From positions 62,001 to 126,000 of the forward strand of contig JAPLQE010000066.1 of NCBI GenBank assembly GCA_026399835.1: a DNA stretch of 64,000 bases. Reading direction: 5' to 3'. A program made the position numbers and the translations under genes. This stretch comes from Burkholderiales bacterium. GTDB lineage: Bacteria > Pseudomonadota > Gammaproteobacteria > Burkholderiales > Burkholderiaceae_E. Within the stretch, counting starts at the first letter, position 1. Every line of letters starts with the position of its first letter. Below are positions 33,280 through 40,646 of this stretch, piece after piece. Below the pieces are notes generated by a model, which saw only the letters and a list, made by a program, of their open reading frames with translations, was not told where the DNA came from and did not search any database.

Positions 33280-36228
33280 ATGCAGAGGGTTGCAGAAACC
33301 GCGCAGCGTCCTTCCATCCTGTCCCCGTCCGCGTTCGCGACGTCGGCACAGGACCTCGGCGATCACCGGCCCGATGCGGCCCGTTTCGTCGACTTCAAGG
33401 TCATCCGCCGCAACGGCTCGGTCGTCGGCTTCGAGCCGGGCAAGATCGCCGTCGCGATGACCAAGGCCTTCCTCGCCGTCAACGGCGGCCACGGTGCCGC
33501 GTCGGCCCGCGTGCGCGAGCTGGTCGAGCAGATGACCCAGGTGGTCATCGGCGCGCTGATGCGCAACAAGCCGGCCGGCGGCACGTTCCACATCGAGGAC
33601 ATCCAGGACCAGGTCGAGCTCGCGCTGATGCGCTCGGGCGAGCACGAGGTCGCCCGCGCCTACGTGCTGTACCGCGAGAAGCGCTCGCAGGAGCGCGCCG
33701 TGCGCCAGGCGCATGCCGTCGCCGCCGGCGAGCCCGCCGGCCCGCGGATCGGCGTGCTCGACGCCGGCGTCGTGCGTCCGCTCGACGAGGGCATGCTGCG
33801 CACCCTGATCGAATCGGCCTGCTCGGGGCTGGGCGACACCGTGAGCCCGCAGGACGTGCTGGTCGAGACCGTCAAGAACCTGTACGACGGCATCCCCATC
33901 GAGGAAGTCCACAAGTCGGCGATCCTCTCGGCGCGCGCGCTGATCGAGACCGATCCGGCCTACAGCCAGGTCGCTGCCCGACTGCTGCTGCACACGGTGC
34001 GCCGCGAGGTGCTGGGCGAGGAGGTGCTCCAGGAGGCGATGGTCGAGCGCTACGCCGACTACTTCCCGCGCTTCGTCAAGCGCGGCGTCGAGGCCGACCT
34101 GCTCGATCCGAAGCTCGAGCAGTTCGACCTGCACCGCCTGGGCCGCGCGCTGGTCGCCGAGCGCGACGCGCAGTTCACCTACCTCGGCCTGCAGACGCTG
34201 TACGACCGCTACTTCCTGCACATCGACGAGCAGCGCATCGAGCTGCCGCAGGCGTTCTTCATGCGCGTCGCGATGGGCCTGTCGCTCAACGAGATCGACC
34301 GCGAGTCGCGCGCCATCGAGTTCTACAACCTGCTGTCGACCTTCGACTTCATGAGCTCGACGCCGACGCTGTTCAACTCCGGCACGCAGCGCTCGCAGCT
34401 GTCTTCGTGCTACCTGACCACCGTCTCCGACGACCTCGACGGCATCTACGAGGCGATCAAGGAGAACGCGCTGCTCGCCAAGTACGCGGGCGGCCTGGGC
34501 AACGACTGGACGCCGGTCCGCGCGCTCGGCAGCCACATCAAGGGCACCAACGGCAAGAGCCAGGGCGTCGTGCCCTTCCTGAAAGTGGTCAACGACACGG
34601 CAGTCGCGGTCAACCAGGGCGGCAAGCGCAAGGGCGCGGTCTGCGCGTACCTCGAGTCCTGGCACCTCGACATCGAGGAGTTTCTCGAGCTGCGCAAGAA
34701 CACCGGTGACGACCGCCGGCGCACGCACGACATGAACACCGCCAACTGGATCCCCGACCTGTTCATGAAGCGGGTGATGGAGAACCAGGACTGGACGCTG
34801 TTCTCGCCCGCCGACTGCCCCGACCTGCACGACAAGTACGGCCGTGCGTTCGAGGAGGCCTACGTCGGCTACGAGCAGAAGGCCGCGCGCGGCGAGCTCA
34901 AGCTGCACAAGAAGATCCAGGCGAGCGCGCTCTGGCGCAAGATGCTCTCGATGCTGTTCGAGACCGGGCACCCCTGGATCACCTTCAAGGACCCGTGCAA
35001 CATCCGTTCGCCGCAGCAGCACGTCGGTGTCGTGCACAGCTCGAACCTGTGCACCGAGATCACGCTGAACACTGGCGACAGCGAGATCGCGGTGTGCAAC
35101 CTGGGCTCGGTGAACCTGGTCGCCCACATGACCCAGGGTGCCGACGGGCAGTGGACGCTCGACCACGACAAGCTCAAGCGCACGATCACGACCGCGATGC
35201 GGATGCTCGACAACGTGATCGACATCAACTACTACGCGGTCAACAAGGCGCGCAACTCGAACCTGAAGCACCGCCCGGTCGGCATGGGCATCATGGGCTT
35301 CCAGGACTGCCTGCACCTGATGCGCGTGCCGTTCGCGAGCGAGGGTGCGGTCGAGTTCGCCGACCGGTCGATGGAAGCGGTCTGCTACCACGCGTACTGG
35401 GCGTCGACCGAGCTCGCCGCCGAGCGCGGCCGCTATGCCAGCTTCAAGGGCTCGCTGTGGGACCGTGGCATCCTGCCGCAGGACTCGCTCAAGCTGCTGG
35501 CCGAGCAGCGCGGCGGGTACGTCGAGGTCGACATGTCCGAGACGATGGACTGGGCCGCACTGCGCGCCCGCATCGCCAAGCACGGCATGCGCAACTCCAA
35601 CTGCATCGCGATCGCCCCGACCGCGACCATCTCGAACATCATCGGCGTGGGCGCCTGCATCGAGCCCACCTTCCAGAACCTGTACGTCAAGACGAACCTC
35701 TCGGGCGACTTCACGGTGGTCAACGACTACCTGGTGCGCGACCTCAAGCGGCTCGGCCTGTGGGACGAGGTGATGGTCGCCGACCTGAAGTTCTTCGACG
35801 GCAGCACCGCACGCATCGACCGCATACCGGCCGATCTGCGCGCGATCTACGCGACGGCCTTCGAGGTCGACCCGACCTGGCTGGTCGAGTGCGCATCGCG
35901 TCGCCAGAAGTGGATCGATCAGGCGCAGTCGCTGAATATCTACATGGCGGGTGCCTCGGGCAAGAAGCTGCACGAGACCTACTCGCTCGCATGGCTGCGC
36001 GGCCTGAAGACCACCTACTACCTGCGCACGCAGGGCGCGACGCATGCCGAGAAGAGCACCACCGACCGCGTCGGCCAGCTCAACGCGGTGTCGTCCGGCG
36101 GCGAGGCGGGCGGCAACTTCTCGTACAGCACGCAGTCATCCAAACCCGTGGGTCCCGTGATGTCGGACGAGCCGATCGCGCCGAAGTTCTGCGCGCTCGA
36201 CGATCCCGAATGCGAGGCCTGCCAGTGA
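33280..36228 (+). CDS. nrdA: Class Ia ribonucleoside-diphosphate reductase, alpha subunit
   Basis: A 982-aa catalytic subunit that reduces ribonucleoside diphosphates to deoxyribonucleotides. An ATP-cone for dATP/ATP control is at about residues 35-130 (KVIRRNGSVVGFEPGKI). Active-site cysteines: Cys377 (QLSSCYLTT), Cys591 with Glu593 (NLCTEITLN) and Cys606 (VCNLGSVNL). The C-terminal redox pair is at 978 and 981 (CEACQ). ATG 33280 with GGAG upstream is preferred; the frame stays open 58 codons further but would cover the NrdR boxes. The protein is longer than E. coli NrdA, as usual in betaproteobacteria. Confidence 0.97.
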   Translation: MQRVAETAQRPSILSPSAFATSAQDLGDHRPDAARFVDFKVIRRNGSVVGFEPGKIAVAMTKAFLAVNGGHGAASARVRELVEQMTQVVIGALMRNKPAGGTFHIEDIQDQVELALMRSGEHEVARAYVLYREKRSQERAVRQAHAVAAGEPAGPRIGVLDAGVVRPLDEGMLRTLIESACSGLGDTVSPQDVLVETVKNLYDGIPIEEVHKSAILSARALIETDPAYSQVAARLLLHTVRREVLGEEVLQEAMVERYADYFPRFVKRGVEADLLDPKLEQFDLHRLGRALVAERDAQFTYLGLQTLYDRYFLHIDEQRIELPQAFFMRVAMGLSLNEIDRESRAIEFYNLLSTFDFMSSTPTLFNSGTQRSQLSSCYLTTVSDDLDGIYEAIKENALLAKYAGGLGNDWTPVRALGSHIKGTNGKSQGVVPFLKVVNDTAVAVNQGGKRKGAVCAYLESWHLDIEEFLELRKNTGDDRRRTHDMNTANWIPDLFMKRVMENQDWTLFSPADCPDLHDKYGRAFEEAYVGYEQKAARGELKLHKKIQASALWRKMLSMLFETGHPWITFKDPCNIRSPQQHVGVVHSSNLCTEITLNTGDSEIAVCNLGSVNLVAHMTQGADGQWTLDHDKLKRTITTAMRMLDNVIDINYYAVNKARNSNLKHRPVGMGIMGFQDCLHLMRVPFASEGAVEFADRSMEAVCYHAYWASTELAAERGRYASFKGSLWDRGILPQDSLKLLAEQRGGYVEVDMSETMDWAALRARIAKHGMRNSNCIAIAPTATISNIIGVGACIEPTFQNLYVKTNLSGDFTVVNDYLVRDLKRLGLWDEVMVADLKFFDGSTARIDRIPADLRAIYATAFEVDPTWLVECASRRQKWIDQAQSLNIYMAGASGKKLHETYSLAWLRGLKTTYYLRTQGATHAEKSTTDRVGQLNAVSSGGEAGGNFSYSTQSSKPVGPVMSDEPIAPKFCALDDPECEACQ

Positions 36229-36376
36229 ACGATTGAACGGGCGTCCGCCGGACGCCGTCGCCGAGGTGCAACTGGCACGTCGACGACGGCCCCGGCGGGC
36301 GATTTGACAAACCGGACGAACGGTGCTCCACGCAACGACTGTTGCATGAACGCCAACGAGATCGCCGGGAAGTCAA

Positions 36377-36392
36377 GTTGGTGAGTACCAAC
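36377..36392. promoter_or_regulatory. Inverted repeat upstream of the nrdB promoter
   Basis: GTTGGT-gagt-ACCAAC, two perfect 6-bp arms with a 4-nt centre. It ends 3 bp before a candidate -35 for nrdB. The position suits an operator or activator site, but it does not resemble a NrdR box and I cannot name the protein. Confidence 0.4.
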
Positions 36393-36395
36393 CCG

Positions 36396-36424
36396 TTGCA
36401 AGCGCCCGACGTCCTCCGTAAGAT
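36396..36424 (+). promoter_or_regulatory. Candidate separate promoter of nrdB
   Basis: TTGCAA (36396-36401), 17-bp spacer, TAAGAT (36419-36424); each hexamer matches 4 of 6 consensus bases. It would start nrdB transcription near 36431, inside the 270-bp nrdA-nrdB gap, giving nrdB an expression route independent of the NrdR-controlled nrdA promoter. Confidence 0.4.
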
Positions 36425-36451
36425 TCCGAACTGTGAATAACGGCGGAATCT
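36421..36451. repeat. Inverted repeat in the nrdB leader
   Basis: AGATTCCG (36421-36428) and CGGAATCT (36444-36451) pair perfectly with a 15-nt loop. It overlaps the -10 of the candidate nrdB promoter and lies 47 bp before the nrdB start codon. It could be an operator or an RNA hairpin in read-through mRNA from nrdA. There is no T run, so not a terminator. Confidence 0.45.
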
Positions 36452-36498
36452 CGCGTTGGTACAAGCAGTTATGCGACCCACCTAAAGCGAGACATTAG

Positions 36499-37761
36499 AT
36501 GCTGTCCTGGGACGAACCGATTCCTGCCAAGCCGCTCCAACCTGCCGCCGGCCCGTCGCCGCGGCCGGCCGCGATGCCCGTCCCGCGGTTTCCCGCCGCC
36601 ACCTCCGTTCCGACCCCGACCTCCCTCGGCCTGTCCGGCACCACCGTGCGGACCGCCACGCACGTGTCCAACGACGAGGTCGCGCTGTCGCCGGCCGACG
36701 AGGCGCTGCGCCTGCATTCGGGCACGCAGCTGTCCAAGGACACGCGCCGCGTGCGCGTCGAGGACAAGCGCATCATCAACGGCGCCGCCGACGTCAACCA
36801 GCTGGTGCCGTTCAAGTACAAGTGGGCCTGGGAGAAGTACCTCGCCGGCTGCGCGAACCACTGGATGCCGCAGGAGATCAACATGGAGCGCGACATCGCT
36901 CTGTGGAAGACCCCGGGCGGCCTGTCGGAGGACGAGCGCCGGCTGGTCAAGCGCAATCTCGGCTTCTTCGTGACCGCCGACTCGCTGGCGGCCAACAACA
37001 TCGTGCTCGGCACCTACCGGCACATCAGCGCGCCCGAGTGCCGCCAGTACCTGCTGCGTCAGGCCTTCGAGGAAGCGATCCACACGCACGCCTACCAGTA
37101 CATCGTCGAGTCCCTCGGGCTCGACGAGGGCGAGGTGTTCAACGCGTACCACGAGGTCGCGTCGATCCGGGCCAAGGACGAGTTCCTGATCCCGTTCATC
37201 GACACGCTGACCAACCCCGACTTCGTCACCGGCACCGCGGCGAACGACCAGGCGCTGCTGCGCTCGCTGATCGTGTTCTCGTGCCTGATGGAGGGCCTCT
37301 TCTTCTACGTCGGCTTCGTGCAGATCCTCGCGCTCGGCCGGCAGAACAAGATGGTCGGCGCGGCCGAGCAGTACCAGTACATCCTGCGCGACGAGTCGAT
37401 GCACTGCAATTTCGGCATCGACCTGGTCAACACGATCAAGCTCGAGAATCCGCACCTGTGGACGCCGGCGTTCCGCGAGGAGATCGTCGGCCTGTTCCAT
37501 CAGGCGGTGGAGCTCGAGTACCGCTACGCGGAGGACACCATGCCCCGTGGCGTGCTCGGCCTCAATGCTTCGATGTTCAAGGAATACCTCCGTTTCATCG
37601 CCAATCGGCGTGCGCAGCAGATCGGGCTCGACCCGCTGTTCCCGGGAGCGGAAAACCCGTTCCCGTGGATGAGCGAGATGCTCGACCTGAAGAAGGAGCA
37701 GAACTTCTTCGAGCGGCGCGTGACCGAGTACCAGACCGGCGGCGCGCTGAGCTGGGACTGA
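36499..37761 (+). CDS. nrdB: Class Ia ribonucleoside-diphosphate reductase, beta subunit
   Basis: A 420-aa di-iron radical subunit. Iron ligands and the radical site align with E. coli Asp84, Glu115, His118, Tyr122: Asp132 (MERDIALWK), Glu192, His195 and Tyr199 in [11 protein letters not shown]; further ligands in the second helix pair ([10 protein letters not shown]). The first 60 residues are a Pro/Ala-rich extension, and the C-terminus GGALSWD mirrors the N-terminal MLSWDEP; the C-terminal tail is what normally docks on NrdA. The start codon follows a weak ribosome site (AAAGCGAGA). Confidence 0.97.
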   Translation: MLSWDEPIPAKPLQPAAGPSPRPAAMPVPRFPAATSVPTPTSLGLSGTTVRTATHVSNDEVALSPADEALRLHSGTQLSKDTRRVRVEDKRIINGAADVNQLVPFKYKWAWEKYLAGCANHWMPQEINMERDIALWKTPGGLSEDERRLVKRNLGFFVTADSLAANNIVLGTYRHISAPECRQYLLRQAFEEAIHTHAYQYIVESLGLDEGEVFNAYHEVASIRAKDEFLIPFIDTLTNPDFVTGTAANDQALLRSLIVFSCLMEGLFFYVGFVQILALGRQNKMVGAAEQYQYILRDESMHCNFGIDLVNTIKLENPHLWTPAFREEIVGLFHQAVELEYRYAEDTMPRGVLGLNASMFKEYLRFIANRRAQQIGLDPLFPGAENPFPWMSEMLDLKKEQNFFERRVTEYQTGGALSWD

Positions 37762-37926
37762 GGCAACGGATACCAGAAAACCGCGGATTGCCGCATTCGA
37801 GACTCGAGTTGACGGGGACTAAGCAGATACACCGGCCTTCTTCACGACACACGACGCCCTGCAGTCGCGCTCATCGCGCGTCGCCGCGCGCCGGGTCGCC
37901 GGTTCTGTTCCCGTCCATGAAGCTGC

Positions 37927-37959
37927 AGGCGCCGTGCCGCGAGGTACGGCGCCTTTTTT
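37927..37959 (+). terminator. Intrinsic terminator downstream of nrdB
   Basis: AGGCGCCGT and ACGGCGCCT form a perfect 9-bp stem with a 10-nt loop, followed by six T. It lies 166 bp after the nrdB stop. The sequence between shows no gene. This is one of the clearest intrinsic terminators of the window and insulates the H1-like gene from nrdB. Confidence 0.9.
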
Positions 37960-37983
37960 GTGTCGCGTGCAGGCCCGCGACAC
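37960..37983. repeat. Second hairpin immediately after the nrdB terminator
   Basis: GTGTCGCG and CGCGACAC pair over 8 bp with an 8-nt loop, starting on the base after the T run. It may back up the terminator or belong to the upstream region of the H1-like gene. The rest of the stretch to 38116 holds only the ribosome site of that gene and a small CGTAG/CTACG inverted repeat. Confidence 0.5.
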
Positions 37984-38116
37984 GAGCCACCGCATTCATT
38001 AGCGTAGGAAAACCTCTCTACGTTCTTGCGCCGATGAATAGCCCGCACCGAGGGCGGCCGCGTGCCGTGCCGGAACGGGTTTCCATGACCGCAACTTCAT
38101 CCTGAGGAGTATCTCC

Positions 38117-38605
38117 ATGGCAACCGCCAAGAAACCCGCCGCCAAGAAGCCCGCCGCCAAGAAAGTCGCCGCGAAGAAGCCGGCCGCCAAGAAGGTCGCC
38201 GCGAAGAAGCCGGCCGCCAAGAAAGTCGCTGCGAAGAAGCCTGCGGCCAAGAAAGTCGCGGCGAAGAAGCCGGCGGCCAAGAAGGTCGCGGCGAAGAAGC
38301 CGGCGGCCAAGAAGGTCGCTGCGAAGAAGCCGGCCGCCAAGAAAGCCGCTGCGAAGAAGCCGGCCGCCAAGAAAGCCGCCGCGAAGAAGCCGGCTGCCAA
38401 GAAAGCCGCTGCGAAGAAGCCGGCCAAGAAAGCCGCTGCGAAAAAGCCGGCTGCCAAGAAAGCCGCCAAGAAGCCTGCGAAGAAGGCTGAAAAGCCCGCC
38501 GCGGCCCCTGCGGCACCGGCCGCGCCTGCTGCATCGGCCGCTCCGGCTGCCAAGCCGCTGAACCCGGCGGCCGCATGGCCGTTCCCGACCGGCAACAAGC
38601 CGTGA
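38117..38605 (+). CDS. Histone H1-like DNA-binding protein (HctB/AlgP type)
   Basis: A 162-aa protein built almost entirely of KKPAAKK and KKVAAKK units over residues 5-130, ending in an Ala/Pro-rich tail ([20 protein letters not shown]). This is the lysine-rich C-terminal-domain-like part of eukaryotic H1, known in bacteria as HctB, AlgP or BpH1, and it binds DNA nonspecifically. The DNA is a 27-bp-class repeat with third-base variation (aaa/aag, gtc/gct), so copy number can change in frame. GAGGAG precedes the ATG. It stands alone between two intrinsic terminators, suggesting a strong separate transcript. Confidence 0.93.
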   Translation: MATAKKPAAKKPAAKKVAAKKPAAKKVAAKKPAAKKVAAKKPAAKKVAAKKPAAKKVAAKKPAAKKVAAKKPAAKKAAAKKPAAKKAAAKKPAAKKAAAKKPAKKAAAKKPAAKKAAKKPAKKAEKPAAAPAAPAAPAASAAPAAKPLNPAAAWPFPTGNKP

Positions 38606-38683
38606 TCGGGCGGCCGCCAGGCCGCCAGCCATAAGAAGCGACCGCCGCACATCGATGCGGCGGCGACAGAGCCAGCCAGGTAC

Positions 38684-38711
38684 TCGCGCCCAACAGGGCG
38701 CGATTTTTTTT
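38684..38711 (+). terminator. Intrinsic terminator of the H1-like gene
   Basis: TCGCGCCC and GGGCGCGA form a perfect 8-bp stem with the tetraloop aaca, followed by eight T. A further GC-rich hairpin (CCGCCGCA/TGCGGCGG, 38642-38663) lies just upstream. The T run ends 20 bp before the yggT start. Confidence 0.92.
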
Positions 38712-38731
38712 GTGCGACAATCGCGCCCGCC

Positions 38732-39286
38732 ATGAGCCGAATCCTGTGGTTGGTGATCGAGACCGTGGGCAGCCTGCTCGCGGTTGCCTGCGTGCTCCGT
38801 GCCTATGCGCATCGGGTGCACCTGAACCCGCGCAATCCGATCAGCCAGTTCGTCTCTGCGCTGACGGATTGGCTCGTCCTGCCGCTGCGCCGCGCGATTC
38901 CTGCCGGCCGCGCGATGGACTGGGCGAGCGTGCTTGCAGCGGTCCTCGTGGCCCTGCTCACCGGGCTGCTGTACTTCGTCGTGCTCGGCAACGTCAGCGT
39001 GCCGAATCCGGGCAGCGTCCTGCTCTGGGCGACGATCTCGCTGGTGCGCTGGACGGTATGGCTCGCGATCGGCCTGGTGCTGGTGCAGGCCGTCCTGTCG
39101 TGGGTGAACCCCTATGCGCCGCTGGCGCCTGCGATCCAGCAGCTGACTGCACCGCTGCTCGCGCCGATCCGCCGCGTGGTTCCCGCCATCGGCGGCGTCG
39201 ACCTCTCGCCGCTGGTGCTGATCCTGCTGCTGCAGGTGCTGCTGATGATCTTCAGCTTCGACACGCTGCCGGCCCTGCTGCGCTGA
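38732..39286 (+). CDS. yggT: YggT family membrane protein
   Basis: A 184-aa inner membrane protein made of two YGGT repeats, each a hydrophobic hairpin: FVSALTDWLVLPLRRAIPA in the first and PLAPAIQQLTAPLLAPIRRV in the second. Homologues act in osmotic or potassium stress tolerance and cell envelope functions, with no firm molecular role. It starts right after the H1 terminator and is followed 1 bp later by yggU, the common pairing. Confidence 0.93.
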   Translation: MSRILWLVIETVGSLLAVACVLRAYAHRVHLNPRNPISQFVSALTDWLVLPLRRAIPAGRAMDWASVLAAVLVALLTGLLYFVVLGNVSVPNPGSVLLWATISLVRWTVWLAIGLVLVQAVLSWVNPYAPLAPAIQQLTAPLLAPIRRVVPAIGGVDLSPLVLILLLQVLLMIFSFDTLPALLR

Positions 39287-39287
39287 C

Positions 39288-39608
39288 ATGGACGAGGCCG
39301 GCGCGCGGCGGCCGCCCTGGCTCGCCGGCACGCCCGGAGACTGGTCACTCCTCGTGCATGTTCAGCCGGGCGCCGCCCGCAGCGCGCCAGCCGGCGAGTA
39401 CGACGGCTGCCTGAAGCTGCGCATCGCGGCACCACCGGTCGATGGCCGGGCCAACGAGGCCCTGCGCGCCTTCCTCGCCGAGCGGCTCGCCGTGCCGCGC
39501 TCGGCGGTGCGCGTCGAGCACGGCGACAGCGCCCGGCGAAAGCGGATCCGCGTCCTGTCGGACCTCGCCGACTCGGAGATCGCGGCCCGTCTCTCCGACC
39601 GAGCGTGA
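39288..39608 (+). CDS. yggU: DUF167 (YggU) family protein
   Basis: A 106-aa soluble protein with the DUF167 core: VHVQPGAARSAPAGEYDGCL, IAAPPVDGRANEALRAFLAE and VEHGDSARRKRIRVL. The family fold is known from structures but the function is not. It is cotranscribed with yggT. The C-terminus ends 59 bp from the convergent sugar kinase gene. Confidence 0.93.
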   Translation: MDEAGARRPPWLAGTPGDWSLLVHVQPGAARSAPAGEYDGCLKLRIAAPPVDGRANEALRAFLAERLAVPRSAVRVEHGDSARRKRIRVLSDLADSEIAARLSDRA

Positions 39609-39667
39609 TGCGCGGGCCCGGGGCGACGCCGCCGGACCGTCCGGACGCGGCCTGCGGCTGACGCGTC

Positions 39668-40603
39668 CTACCAGGGCGATGCGCCGTACGCGGCGCGGTA
39701 GCGCGCCGCGACCGCGTCGCGATCCACGCGATGGTTCTGCGGCCCGGAGTGCTCGATCTTCATCGCGCCCATGACGCTGCCCAGGCGGGCGGCGACCGGC
39801 CAGCCCAGCCCCGATGCGAGGGCGTACAGCAGGCCGCCGCGGTAGGCGTCGCCGCAGCCCGTCGGATCGACCGCGGTGCCGATCGCAACCGGCGCGATCG
39901 TCTCGCTGCCGCCGGTGTGGTGCAGGGTCGAGCCGTCCCCGCCGCGGGTCACGATCATCGCCGTGACCTGCGCGGCGAGCTCGGCCTCGGTCAGGCCGGT
40001 CTTGTCGCAGACCATCCCGCACTCGTAGTCGTTGACCGCAAGGGCGTCGGCGCTGGCCACCAGCGCGCGCAGCTCCTCGCCGGAGAACATCGGCAGCGCC
40101 TGGCCCGGGTCGAAGATCCAGGGCACGCCGGCCGCTGCGTATTCGCGCGCGTGACGCAGCATCGCGTCCTTGCCGTTGGGCGCGACGATGCCCCAGGCGG
40201 CCGGCCCGGTCGCAGCGACCTCGTGCGCGCGGCCCATCGCACCCGGGTGGAACGCGGTGATCTGGTTGTCGGACAGGTCGGTCGTGATGAACGCCTGCGC
40301 GGTGTACAGGTCGTCGCAGCGCAGGATCGACGCGGTGTCGATGCCGAGGGCGGCCATGCGCTCGACGTATTCGCCGCCGTCGCGGCCGACGGCGGCCAGC
40401 ACGGTCGGCGAGCCGCCCAGGCCCTTGAGCGTGTAGGCGATGTTCGCGGCGCAGCCGCCGAACTCGCGCTTCATGTCCAGGGTGAGGAACGACACGTTCA
40501 GCATGTGGACGCGGTCGGGAAGGATGTGGTCCTTGAAGTGGCCGGCGAACACCATGATCGTGTCGTAGGCCACCGAACCGCTGATCAGAACGCGAGTCGT
40601 CAT
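39668..40603 (-). CDS. PfkB-family carbohydrate/nucleoside kinase
   Basis: A 311-aa ribokinase-like kinase. The N-terminal GSVAYDTIM, the GG hinge region REFGGCAANIAYTLKGLGG and the C-terminal signature DPTGCGDAYRGG (catalytic Asp and anion hole) are clear. Sequence features such as MVCDKTGLTEAEL and the closing GAMKIEHSGPQNH resemble the adenosine-kinase-like group conserved in betaproteobacteria. The phosphate acceptor is a sugar or nucleoside; I cannot decide which. It is followed, on the same strand, by no gene within 50 bp. Confidence 0.88.
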   Translation of the reverse strand: MTTRVLISGSVAYDTIMVFAGHFKDHILPDRVHMLNVSFLTLDMKREFGGCAANIAYTLKGLGGSPTVLAAVGRDGGEYVERMAALGIDTASILRCDDLYTAQAFITTDLSDNQITAFHPGAMGRAHEVAATGPAAWGIVAPNGKDAMLRHAREYAAAGVPWIFDPGQALPMFSGEELRALVASADALAVNDYECGMVCDKTGLTEAELAAQVTAMIVTRGGDGSTLHHTGGSETIAPVAIGTAVDPTGCGDAYRGGLLYALASGLGWPVAARLGSVMGAMKIEHSGPQNHRVDRDAVAARYRAAYGASPW

Positions 40604-40646
40604 TGTCCGGGAGGGTGCGAGGTGGAGGGTGCGGCCCGTCGCCGGG

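Noticed and set aside
33205-36045. Open frame of 946 codons opposite nrdA
   Set aside because: Shadow of nrdA; composition is Val/Asp/Arg/His-rich low complexity and no start with a ribosome site is present.
38117-38500. Regular repeats that could be mistaken for a CRISPR array
   Set aside because: They are contiguous, in frame, and encode Lys/Ala/Pro units with no unique spacers.
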